This document shows positions 14,358-20,808 of a stretch of DNA of 20,808 bases, piece after piece. This DNA comes from a virus: positions 1-20,808 of IMG/VR virus record IMGVR_UViG_3300010396_000438. One strand, given 5' to 3'. The position numbers and the translations under genes are program-made. The notes beneath the pieces were generated by a model. That model was not told the DNA's origin, ran no database searches, and worked only from the letters and a program-made list of their open reading frames with translations. Each line of letters begins with the position of its first letter. Position 1 is the first letter of the stretch.

Positions 14358-15677
14358 CTATTGACCCAGGTGCTTGCCCGCCAAGACTTCAGCGGTCGTA
14401 AATGGACTTCCGTTTTCCCGATACCACCGGCCAGCAATCTGACGCGGCCCTTTGGTGGTTTCAGTTTTCTTTCCACCGGATGCGGGAGGTGCAGTCCGTG
14501 CGGTTCCGGCGCGGCGCGCAGCGGTTTCCCGGTTGTTTTGAACCATACTCGGCACTTCCTTTGCCAAGACCGTTCTGACCATGCGATTGAGCAGCCAAGG
14601 TTGTGACCATGCTGCTTTCACAAGATTGTTCGTTTCCGAAAGATTGCGCGATTGGTACGCTGCTCTCAGCTTGCGCATGAACGATGGGCTGTTTTGCAGA
14701 AACTTCTCAGTGCTCGCCACAATCTGTCCGACAATCTGATTGCGCTTATCTTCGGAGATGGAATTGACCTGCATGAGCCTCTTGACCGCAGGATGGGCGC
14801 TGACAATATCCCGCTCAACCTTCAAGTTAGAAGAGGCGAATGAATTGTGGAACTTTTTCTGCTCGCCCTTTTCGGCTTCAGCCTTCGTGCGGTCAAACGA
14901 TTGCCGGTCGCGCTGCAATCGTTCCTCTTCGGCGCTCGGCTTCGGACGTTCGGACGTGTAGCCTTGCGCCCAGTTGAGCAGCTTACGCAATCCGCCTTCC
15001 AATCCTTTGGCTTCAAGTCCTTTGGCCTCTTCCGCCAGTTCCGCAATGAATTCAGGGATTTCTTTCTGTGCGAGCGTTGCGCCCAAAATGCTGCCCATGA
15101 CTTCGTTGTAACTCTCGCGGTCCAGGCGCGCCCATTCGCGGGGAATTGTCTTCAGTAACGACACAGCCGCGTTGCGGTCCCGGTCGAAGAAGTTGCTGAT
15201 TATCTGAACATGGCCGGGGTAGTTCCCTTCCTGGTCGCGTTGGTCGAAGTTGCTGTCCAGTTCTTCGATTTCCTTTACATCCTCAAGAAGCGCCTGCACG
15301 TCCGCTTGGCCGTTCGGGAAGTTGTCGCGCATTACACGCGCTTCCGCTACAGTCGGGAAGATTTCGCGCAGCGCTGCTTCCCTGCGGAATACAGCCTCGA
15401 CTTGCTCTTGCAGCTTGGGGTATTTCGTGAAGACTTGCCCAAGCTCGGGAGCCTGCTTGACGATGGAACGCAGTCGGGCAGATACAGCGCCGCGAAACTC
15501 GGATAACTCCGGCTCTTCCTTGGTTTCTCGCGGCTGCTCGGCTGACTCCCGCTCTACGGTTTCCTGCGGCTCAGGTTGAGATTCATCTACGGTTTCAGTC
15601 GGAGTCTCAGCAACCTCAGTCGATACGTCTCCTGCGTCAGGAACTTCCGTCGTCATCAGTTCTGTGTCTTCGGCCAT
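14358..15677 (-). CDS. Putative scaffold-like protein (439 aa)
   Basis: Start set at ATG 15677, ten nt after the portal stop, with AGAGGGAA in front; an in-frame start at 15707 would lie inside the portal gene without such a signal. Residues 1-70 are strongly acidic and Pro/Thr-rich (MAEDTELMTTEVPDAGDVST; ESQPEPQETVERESAEQPRE). Residues 75-290 are mainly charged helix. The remainder includes a basic, Ala-rich end (ETAARRAGTARTAPPASGGK). An acidic N-terminus, helical body and location directly between portal and capsid are typical of scaffolding proteins. No protease motif was seen, so this is not an obvious prohead protease. A minor head protein is the alternative. Confidence 0.58.
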   Translation of the reverse strand: MAEDTELMTTEVPDAGDVSTEVAETPTETVDESQPEPQETVERESAEQPRETKEEPELSEFRGAVSARLRSIVKQAPELGQVFTKYPKLQEQVEAVFRREAALREIFPTVAEARVMRDNFPNGQADVQALLEDVKEIEELDSNFDQRDQEGNYPGHVQIISNFFDRDRNAAVSLLKTIPREWARLDRESYNEVMGSILGATLAQKEIPEFIAELAEEAKGLEAKGLEGGLRKLLNWAQGYTSERPKPSAEEERLQRDRQSFDRTKAEAEKGEQKKFHNSFASSNLKVERDIVSAHPAVKRLMQVNSISEDKRNQIVGQIVASTEKFLQNSPSFMRKLRAAYQSRNLSETNNLVKAAWSQPWLLNRMVRTVLAKEVPSMVQNNRETAARRAGTARTAPPASGGKKTETTKGPRQIAGRWYRENGSPFTTAEVLAGKHLGQ

Positions 15678-15687
15678 CGCTTCCCTC

Positions 15688-18135
15688 TTATCCGCCCATT
15701 CCCGCATTCGGCGGCTCGCTCGTAGGCGGCGCGCCCTGGGGCGGTATCCCAGTTGGCGGTCTCTTCTTTGCTTGCTCCAAAGCTACTTGAGCTACAAAAT
15801 CTTCCGGTGAAATGTTGATGCCCATCTGAGCAAGGGCTTGAGCCTGAGCTTCGGGCGGCAAGTCCTTGAAGTTCGCTGTGAATGTCTCGCTGATCGGCTT
15901 CTGCGGCGGCGGAGCCTTCGGAATCTGAGCGTCGTGCTGCGCCTTGTGCTCTTTCACCGCCTGCCAGCCCATCGGGTTTTGCCTCTTCGCTTTCTGTCCT
16001 TTGGCGCTGCTCATCCAGTATTTGCAAGTCGAGGATTCAATCTGGTGGAAGTCATCAGAATCCACTTCGACCATCGGCGCTACACCGGAAAGCATGTCCT
16101 CGCCCTGCGGCATCTTCGTAAGCTCTGCGATTTCCTTGAGTTGCTTGCGAATCGAGTCGATACCGGGAACCTTCAAGTCCTGAATGCCAATGAGCTTGAC
16201 TATCAGTTCCGCATTCTCAGGGTCTTGGACAAGCTGAGAGCCGTAGGGCGAATCCATGACTTGCATCAGCGTGGCGCGCTGTTGATTCCACAGGACAGGA
16301 TAGTTCTCGTCGCCTTCGGGATACGCTTCAGCCTCGCCCTCGAGCGCGCTGACATCGACAGACTCAGATTCAAAGTCGCCAGATGCTCCCAAAACGGGCA
16401 CCTTGACTTCGCCTTCCGCGTGCGCTTCAAAGCAGCGGCAAGAAAGCGTCATAATGTCGGCGTGGGCTTGCTTCAGGTTGACGTAGAATATTCCCATGCG
16501 CCCCATCGCCTGGTCGCGCTGCATGGCTTGCTGTCCCAAAGTGTCTGGTGCGCCTTGCTCGGCCCCAGCGCCAGTCAGGGCCGGATACGTTCCGCTCAAC
16601 TGGTCGGAGATTGGCCCGATCAATTCGTTCGTGTGCTGGTACATATCAGGGGAAACGGAATCGGCCCGAAGCTGCATGATGCGGTTGCCAATGACTTCGT
16701 TCGGTCGAAGAGCCACTTCCACTTCCAAGCCGGGGGCCGCACGTTGGTCTTCGTCCGCATTCGAGTCCCAGGTATCCGAAGCGCGATAGGTGATCGGAAT
16801 CCCGTATTCGTAAGTCTCGGCCTCGATATTCGAGAACGTGTTTACGCGGTCTTGAATCGAGAGCATCGACTGGCCGATTGACGGCCTGTGCTGGCCGCGG
16901 CCCGGCATTGCGTGGCAGGTGACAATAGCATCGTCCATCGACTCGGCTGCGCTGCGGCAGTAGACAGTCCCCGTGAACTCAACGCGACAGCCGCGCGGGA
17001 ACGCGTCGAGCAGTTTCTGGCGCTGCTCTTTGTCGTCAATCATCCAGAATGCCGTTGGCCGGAACCAGCAGCGAACGAACGTACAAAGGTTCATCTGGTT
17101 CGCGCCAGTCTGCGTCAAGAGCTTCGTATTCTCGGCCACGCTCAATCGGGCATTGCGCTCAAACACGTCATCCGAGCCAAGATTCAATCCAGGCTTGATT
17201 TTGTCCGCCTGCTCAGGGAAGGCGGCGCGCAGTGTCGAGTAGTGGATTTCATCTTCCAGTCCGAAATAATGGAACTGGCTTTGCTCGTTGGTCTTCTGCG
17301 GGCGGCAGCAATTCAGTGCTCCGTAAATGCTGATTACCTGCCTGCCTTTGGGTATCTCCTGCTGTTCACTATCTTCAGGTACGGGAATCGGCTCCTCGGA
17401 AGTGATATTTTCTTCGGTCAGCGGAGTACCGCATTGCGGGCAAGGCACGGGAGGCTCGGCTTGGCTTGCAGGCGCTGACCATCCACACTTCGGGCAGACA
17501 ATCGATTCGTCAACGTCCTGCGACCCTTGCGATAGGAGTTGAACCGAATCCACGCCGTACTTCTCGCCGTCCGCGACGTAGCGCGTCCACCAAGCGATAA
17601 ATCCACCTGTCCACGCGTGGTAGGCTTCTTCCTGAAGCAGTTTCTGAACCGGATTCCAGCGCTCAATCAGCTTCGTGAGCTTCGTGCGCGCTTCCGCTGT
17701 CTCAATGTCGTTCTCTTCGTCCGCATCGTTCGGGAAGAATCGCACTCTCGGCGGCGCGCCAGCGATTGCTGCGATGGTCATAAGCCCGCGCGCCTGGTAG
17801 ATATTCGTCACAAACTCGAACCGCGGCATGTCGTCGATGTTGACGTCACCGTAGTTCGCGGCTTGTTGCGTGGGCAGATTCCAGCGCTGGTCTTCCGACG
17901 ACCACCAGATGTATTGACGTCCGCCCCAGTAGAACTCCTGCTGCTTGGTGTCCTTGACCTCGACAAGACGGCTGAAACGGTCTTCGCCCTTGCACTTCGT
18001 GTAGAGGCTCATAAGAACCTGCTGCGCTTCCGTGTCATTGGCTATCGGGTCGTCAGACGAGCTTTCGCCCTGCTCGGGTGATTCTTCGCCTGATTCCGTG
18101 TCGGCCAGCTTGTCTAACTTTTCGTCGTCAGCCAC
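15688..18135 (-). CDS. Portal protein with inserted zinc ribbon (815 aa)
   Basis: GTG start at 18135 directly after the 63-aa gene's TAA. Acidic N-terminus (residues 1-40), then a portal-like clip/stem core: NIYQARGLMTIAAIAGAPPR (111-130), KLIERWNPVQKLLQEEAYHA (155-174), TGGFIAWWTRYVADGEKYGV (176-195). Residues 214-236 contain a CPKC...CPQC zinc ribbon in an insertion before the core resumes (GRQVISIYGALNCC, from 264). Later parts include DRVNTFSNIEAETYEYGIPI and the usual C-terminal PISETFTANFKDLPPEAQAQ, with a Pro/Gly-rich tail. It forms the dodecameric DNA entry and exit ring at one capsid vertex. Longer than the T7 portal (about 536 aa) and nearer the P22 size class (about 725 aa). Start of the head cluster: scaffold and capsid follow. 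Confidence 0.85.
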   Translation of the reverse strand: MADDEKLDKLADTESGEESPEQGESSSDDPIANDTEAQQVLMSLYTKCKGEDRFSRLVEVKDTKQQEFYWGGRQYIWWSSEDQRWNLPTQQAANYGDVNIDDMPRFEFVTNIYQARGLMTIAAIAGAPPRVRFFPNDADEENDIETAEARTKLTKLIERWNPVQKLLQEEAYHAWTGGFIAWWTRYVADGEKYGVDSVQLLSQGSQDVDESIVCPKCGWSAPASQAEPPVPCPQCGTPLTEENITSEEPIPVPEDSEQQEIPKGRQVISIYGALNCCRPQKTNEQSQFHYFGLEDEIHYSTLRAAFPEQADKIKPGLNLGSDDVFERNARLSVAENTKLLTQTGANQMNLCTFVRCWFRPTAFWMIDDKEQRQKLLDAFPRGCRVEFTGTVYCRSAAESMDDAIVTCHAMPGRGQHRPSIGQSMLSIQDRVNTFSNIEAETYEYGIPITYRASDTWDSNADEDQRAAPGLEVEVALRPNEVIGNRIMQLRADSVSPDMYQHTNELIGPISDQLSGTYPALTGAGAEQGAPDTLGQQAMQRDQAMGRMGIFYVNLKQAHADIMTLSCRCFEAHAEGEVKVPVLGASGDFESESVDVSALEGEAEAYPEGDENYPVLWNQQRATLMQVMDSPYGSQLVQDPENAELIVKLIGIQDLKVPGIDSIRKQLKEIAELTKMPQGEDMLSGVAPMVEVDSDDFHQIESSTCKYWMSSAKGQKAKRQNPMGWQAVKEHKAQHDAQIPKAPPPQKPISETFTANFKDLPPEAQAQALAQMGINISPEDFVAQVALEQAKKRPPTGIPPQGAPPTSEPPNAGMGG

Positions 18136-18327
18136 TTATAGCGGTTTCCAGTGCCTCTTTGCCATGCGTGCGAAGTTAGCTTCCTTGCCCAACACTCCAC
18201 CGGCATGGGATTCCTTCTGCGCGTATTCCTGAAGGCCGTATCCTGCGGCTTTTGCCTTCTCGGTGAACAGACCGCGATGCGACGGCTTGATGTGCATCTT
18301 CTTTTTGCGAACACCCACGTGTTTCAT
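18136..18327 (-). CDS. Small basic phage protein, HIKPSH type (63 aa)
   Basis: Start ATG 18327 overlaps the 57-aa gene's stop as ATGA; an internal ATG (MHIKPSHRG) ten codons in is a plausible alternative start. Key features are HIKPSHRGLF (residues 12-21) and KEANFARMAKRHWK (48-61). From memory, short phage proteins with this pattern (H-x-K-x-S-H-x-G near the start, NFA-x-x-A-K near the end) are common close to head genes, without known function. Its TAA abuts the portal's GTG, so it is coupled to portal translation. Confidence 0.7.
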   Translation of the reverse strand: MKHVGVRKKKMHIKPSHRGLFTEKAKAAGYGLQEYAQKESHAGGVLGKEANFARMAKRHWKPL

Positions 18328-18497
18328 CGCTTCTTCTTGCGCGGCCCTACGTGCGGCTTCTTACTTCCTCTAGTACCCGACAGGCTGCCTTGTGGTGTTG
18401 CTGCATCCCACTCGGCAACCTTACTGCTACCGCCAAGCGCCCTGAGGCCCGCAGGTGAGTGCCCCCAGCGGGCTTGCTGTACCGAGTCCCACGGCAT
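18324..18497 (-). CDS. Small basic protein (57 aa)
   Basis: The ATG at 18497 overlaps the upstream stop as TAATG, and its own stop overlaps the next start as ATGA, so it is tied at both ends by coupling overlaps. The product runs MPWDSVQQARWGHSPAGLRA at its start and ends KKPHVGPRKKKR. It is basic and Gly/Ser-rich, with no Cys and no membrane segment. A longer reading up to 18644 would run far inside the 281-aa gene and is not preferred. No function assigned; the basic tail may bind DNA or RNA. Confidence 0.55.
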   Translation of the reverse strand: MPWDSVQQARWGHSPAGLRALGGSSKVAEWDAATPQGSLSGTRGSKKPHVGPRKKKR

Positions 18498-19342
18498 TAC
18501 TGAGCTGGCTGAACTGGCGTGTAACCCCAGACGCGCGCTTTGACCGCTCCGGCCCCGGCGTTGGACGTGCCCGCCGTAATCAAAATGGCAGTCAGCGCCG
18601 AAGTTGTTCCGGTGCTCGCTGGTGCGGCTTGGTTCGCAAGGCAAGTCGTTCCTGCGGTCAGCGTGGAATCCGCAGAGCAGAAAATGCCCGTTGCGCCCGA
18701 AATGCCGACAGCCCAGTTAGCCGACGTGGTGATGGTCGTAGTTACGCGCCCCGCTGCCCCTTGATTGTAGAAGTTGGTCGGAACGAACGTGGTCGAGGTA
18801 GTCGTCAGGCCTGTGGTCGAGAGTGCGACAATGCCCGTGTCCGCGATCCAGTAAACGAGTCCTCCACCCTGGTTGCCAGCGTCGGTAATCGCTTCCTCGA
18901 TGCCGTTGTCGCCGGAATTGACGGGCGCGCCCTGGCCGTGCGTGTTATTGAACGTCCCTGTGACCGTGGCGCAAAGCGAAGACCCGCCAACGCCAAGATT
19001 GCCCGCAGGACACGCACCAATCGTAACGCCCGAAGGAGTAACCGTTTCGGCGTTCGCATCGTTGACGCGGATCGGCACGTTCGTATTGAAGACTGCGGCC
19101 ATCGAGATGGTCGTACCGTCGGCCAGCGTCGGCCCTAGGCCGCCTGGAACGGCCACGACAATCGACGTGCCCGCGCCTGTGGTTCCGTTGCCTGATACGA
19201 CCGTGCCCTGCCACGTGGCATATCCAACGGAGTAGTACATTCCGCCGACGTGATGCAGGTAAGACTGTTGCTGGGGATTCTGCGCGAACGCCGCCATTGT
19301 GAGCAGCATCACTGCGCCAATCAGACTGATGATCTTTCGCAT
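18497..19342 (-). CDS. Exported beta-rich protein with Sec signal peptide (281 aa)
   Basis: ATG at 19342 with GAGGAG 9 nt upstream. Residues 1-20 are a clear signal peptide (MRKIISLIGAVMLLTMAAFA before Q21), cleaved after AFA. The mature part is rich in Gly/Thr/Ala and beta-like, as in virion surface proteins: HHVGGMYYSVGYATWQGTVV (30-49), then ASDTG-type turns, FNNTHGQGAPVNSGDNGIEE, and NWAVGISGATGIFC near 210. Four Cys are in the mature chain, so a disulphide in the periplasm is possible. It lies in the coupled head cluster before the portal. No family recognised. The mature start (QNPQQQ) resembles that of the fibre (QNPRYD). Confidence 0.6.
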   Translation of the reverse strand: MRKIISLIGAVMLLTMAAFAQNPQQQSYLHHVGGMYYSVGYATWQGTVVSGNGTTGAGTSIVVAVPGGLGPTLADGTTISMAAVFNTNVPIRVNDANAETVTPSGVTIGACPAGNLGVGGSSLCATVTGTFNNTHGQGAPVNSGDNGIEEAITDAGNQGGGLVYWIADTGIVALSTTGLTTTSTTFVPTNFYNQGAAGRVTTTITTSANWAVGISGATGIFCSADSTLTAGTTCLANQAAPASTGTTSALTAILITAGTSNAGAGAVKARVWGYTPVQPAQ

Positions 19343-19366
19343 TTCCTTGTTCTCCTCGTGAAAAGT

Positions 19367-19684
19367 TTAGACGCCTGGTCCGAATCCTGATTCGTTTTCC
19401 ATTTCGTCCCCGGCCGAATAGCCGTGATCTTGTCCCTCTGAGCCGCCAAGCTGCTCGTGGATGTGCTGCGCAATGCCTTCCGAGTCGCCGTGGCCGTGCT
19501 CGTGCTTCTCGTGTCGTCCATCTTGGTGCAATATGTGGACTGTGTGACCCTTGGCGTGGGAATGGATGTGAATCTGCGGGCGGTCGTGGCCGCCGTGCTC
19601 TTTCTTGCCTTTCGGCTCCGGCTTTTTCTCTTCTTCGCCGCCGCTAAGGTGTCTGCCCATCGCTGGGTTCATGAAGTGTGACAT
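19367..19684 (-). CDS. Very His-rich small protein, possible metal binding (105 aa)
   Basis: Start ATG 19684 with AAGGAG 7 nt upstream; the 5' end overlaps the 92-residue-frame gene by 41 nt. Seventeen of 105 residues are His, concentrated between 29 and 80 (IHIHSHAKGHTVHILHQDGR; HEKHEHGHGDSEGIAQHIHE), with no Cys. The rest is Gly/Glu/Lys-rich, including GGEEEKKPEPKGKKE. Metal binding is the simplest reading of the composition. It is in the coupled pre-portal group. The His-rich core fits a pattern I have seen in uncharacterised soil-phage proteins, but I cannot name a family or function. Confidence 0.6.
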   Translation of the reverse strand: MSHFMNPAMGRHLSGGEEEKKPEPKGKKEHGGHDRPQIHIHSHAKGHTVHILHQDGRHEKHEHGHGDSEGIAQHIHEQLGGSEGQDHGYSAGDEMENESGFGPGV

Positions 19685-19904
19685 TTGGCTCTCCTTGAGT
19701 TACGAAATCGCATGTCCCGCAACTGAAAACCTGCGCTCCGTCTTGCGGGTCGAAATTGTTGCAGCAACCGAGCTTAGAACTGATGCCACCTTGCACTTCA
19801 ACCACTTTGCAATCCGCGTCCTTCTGCGCTCCCTGAAGCTCCATGTAGCCCGCAAGCTGCTCAGGAATGCGGCCACGCAGCGCATCGGTTATCCGGTCAG
19901 CCAA
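19644..19904 (-). CDS. Small Cys-containing phage protein (86 aa)
   Basis: I prefer TTG at 19904, because GGAGGAAGGAAG sits just upstream with good spacing and the overlap with the previous gene is 8 nt. An ATG six codons earlier (19922) has no ribosome-binding site but remains possible. The product opens LADRITDALRGRIPEQLAGY (helical) and has a Cys cluster: DADC, then GCCNN, then FSCGTCDF near the C-terminus. CC plus CGTC could bind one metal ion. No transmembrane segment. Function unknown; its 3' end overlaps the His-rich gene by 41 nt. Confidence 0.55.
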   Translation of the reverse strand: MADRITDALRGRIPEQLAGYMELQGAQKDADCKVVEVQGGISSKLGCCNNFDPQDGAQVFSCGTCDFVTQGEPNVTLHEPSDGQTP

Positions 19905-20127
19905 TTGGCTTCCTTCCTCCATCGGTCAGTTCGAGGATCCATTTGCGTTGCGGCCAGCTTAGACCTTTCAAGCTCTCGGCCTTTTTGCGCTTCTCAAGCG
20001 GCACATCGGCAAGCGTCTCCGTGGGCGAGCCATTCGCATCGCGCTTGGTGACGAAGTGGCGTTCAAGATCCAAAACACGCGCTTCCAGTTCTCGTATCTT
20101 TGCGAATGGGTTGTAGATCACGGCCAT
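19897..20127 (-). CDS. Short coiled-coil protein (76 aa)
   Basis: ATG at 20127 overlaps the upstream stop as TAATG. The N-terminal third is a predicted heptad coiled coil (IRELEARVLDLERHFVTKRD, residues 11-30), and the rest is polar and Lys/Arg-rich, with LSWPQRKWILELTDGGRK near the end. The small size and coiled coil suggest a binding partner or accessory of the neighbouring structural proteins. Family not recognised. Confidence 0.55.
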   Translation of the reverse strand: MAVIYNPFAKIRELEARVLDLERHFVTKRDANGSPTETLADVPLEKRKKAESLKGLSWPQRKWILELTDGGRKPIG

Positions 20128-20606
20128 TACGCGAGCCTCGTGATCTTCACGGTGCAGCCCACCGCGTTTGCGCCCTTGGTGCGCACCACGCGCATGAACT
20201 TGCCGCCTGTTGGCGACAGGTCCGCGCGCGCTACGTTGTTGGTGTTGAATGCGGCAATCGTGTATGTGGCGTTCGCGGGCGTAACGTAGAAGCCATCCGC
20301 ATCCGTATCAGCTTCCTGGATGGCGAACGATTCTCCGGCCCCAGGAGCGCCGTTGGTGTGAACTTCTACGCAGACCATTGGCGGCGTGTCGCCTGCCTGG
20401 GATTGCAGGTCGACAGCAATGGAAGCCTCGGTCGCGCCGGCTGGGGCAGCCTCAAACGCCACGTTGTTGTCGCTGACGGGAAGCTGCGTTGCGCCCACAG
20501 CCAATACGCCCAGCACGTAGCACGATTCGCCCTTCTGCAAGGCGATTGGCGATGCGTTCGATGCCGCGGGAACAAACGAACCTGCGCTACCGGGGTATGC
20601 TGGCAT
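20127..20606 (-). CDS. Small beta-rich virion protein (159 aa)
   Basis: ATG at 20606 with AGGAG 8 nt upstream. The product starts MPAYPGSAGSFVPAASNASP and is rich in Ala, Val, Thr and Asn, with short beta stretches (QKGESCYVLGVLAVGATQLP; NATYTIAAFNTNNVARADLS) and an end KGANAVGCTVKITRLA. It has no signal peptide or membrane segment. Composition and size resemble phage structural or decoration proteins, though no family is recognised. It couples to the coiled-coil gene downstream (TAATG). Confidence 0.5.
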   Translation of the reverse strand: MPAYPGSAGSFVPAASNASPIALQKGESCYVLGVLAVGATQLPVSDNNVAFEAAPAGATEASIAVDLQSQAGDTPPMVCVEVHTNGAPGAGESFAIQEADTDADGFYVTPANATYTIAAFNTNNVARADLSPTGGKFMRVVRTKGANAVGCTVKITRLA

Positions 20607-20609
20607 GTT

Positions 20610-20808
20610 TTACGCTCCTGTCTGTGGCCGCCATATGCGCCCTAGTCCGCCGCGCCTTGCGTGCCGTCTGCACTGCTCCGCAATAGTGGCGCGGCGCGAT
20701 AGCTGGGCGACGGTATTAATTTCCAGTTCTTCGACTTGCTTGTTGCGGGATTCAGCGAAGTCCTTGATGCGCTCCTGGGCCACTTCAGCCACAGGCATCT
20801 CGCCTGCA
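20610..20808 (-). CDS. C-terminal part of a basic, helical protein (5' end outside window)
   Basis: The minus-strand frame is open to the right edge; an ATG at 20798 may be an internal methionine or the true start. The visible residues are helical and charged (VAQERIKDFAESRNKQVEEL), followed by a basic end (CRRHARRGGLGRIWRPQTGA). The TAA at 20610-20612 lies 3 nt before the next gene's ATG. Too little is visible for a function. A terminase-region or head protein upstream of the small-gene cluster is possible from gene order. Confidence 0.45.
   Translation of the reverse strand, partial: AGEMPVAEVAQERIKDFAESRNKQVEELEINTVAQLSRRATIAEQCRRHARRGGLGRIWRPQTGA

Noticed and set aside
14358-15707. Longer scaffold reading starting at 15707
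   Set aside because: The extra ten codons lie inside the portal gene and lack a ribosome-binding site; AGAGGGAA directly precedes the ATG at 15677.
19457-19681. Plus-strand frame with a very hydrophobic product
   Set aside because: It is the antisense of the His/Glu/Lys-rich gene. Antisense of hydrophilic codons often reads as hydrophobic residues, so the membrane-like look is an artefact.

Overview
This window looks like the virion-structure (head, tail and ejection) module of a tailed phage or prophage with a podovirus-like layout. Almost every gene lies on the minus strand, so transcription reads from the right end to the left. Genes are packed with stop/start overlaps (TAATG, TAGTG, ATGA), and several use GTG or TTG starts. 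No terminase, replication, integrase, endolysin or RNA gene is visible. The host cannot be read directly. The G+C-rich codons, and two exported proteins whose signal peptides end in A-x-A before Q, fit a Gram-negative soil bacterium. An Acidobacteriota host is my guess and is only weakly supported.

Right part (about 18136-20808): a run of small genes upstream of the portal. They are a partial basic protein at the edge, a beta-rich 159-residue protein, a short coiled-coil protein, a Cys-containing protein, a very His-rich protein, a 281-residue protein with a clear Sec signal peptide, and two small basic proteins. Middle (about 10000-18135): portal (with an inserted zinc ribbon), an acidic scaffold-like protein, the major capsid protein, a hairpin terminator directly after it, three unassigned proteins (one with a zinc ribbon), a probable head-tail adaptor and a small structural protein. 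Left-middle (2876-9978): a 1077-residue tail nozzle-like protein with Ig-like 'HG' repeats, two very small proteins, a GNAT-like protein, and three Ala/Gln/Pro-rich proteins that fit DNA-ejection (internal virion) proteins.

Left part (1-2914): a tail-fibre or spike gene runs off the left edge (797 codons visible, all open on the minus strand). It has a beta-helix/pectate-lyase-like entry motif and begins with a Sec signal peptide. Between it and the ejection genes lies a divergent region. On the plus strand this region carries two ATGA-coupled small membrane proteins (44 and 55 residues), the only plausible genes opposing the module, plus a doubtful 37-residue ORF.

The best candidates for something undescribed are: the pairing of virion-type genes with true signal peptides; the opposing membrane-protein pair in the divergent region; a repeat domain that seems inserted inside another copy of itself in the nozzle; and a terminator/anti-terminator arrangement at the end of the capsid gene.
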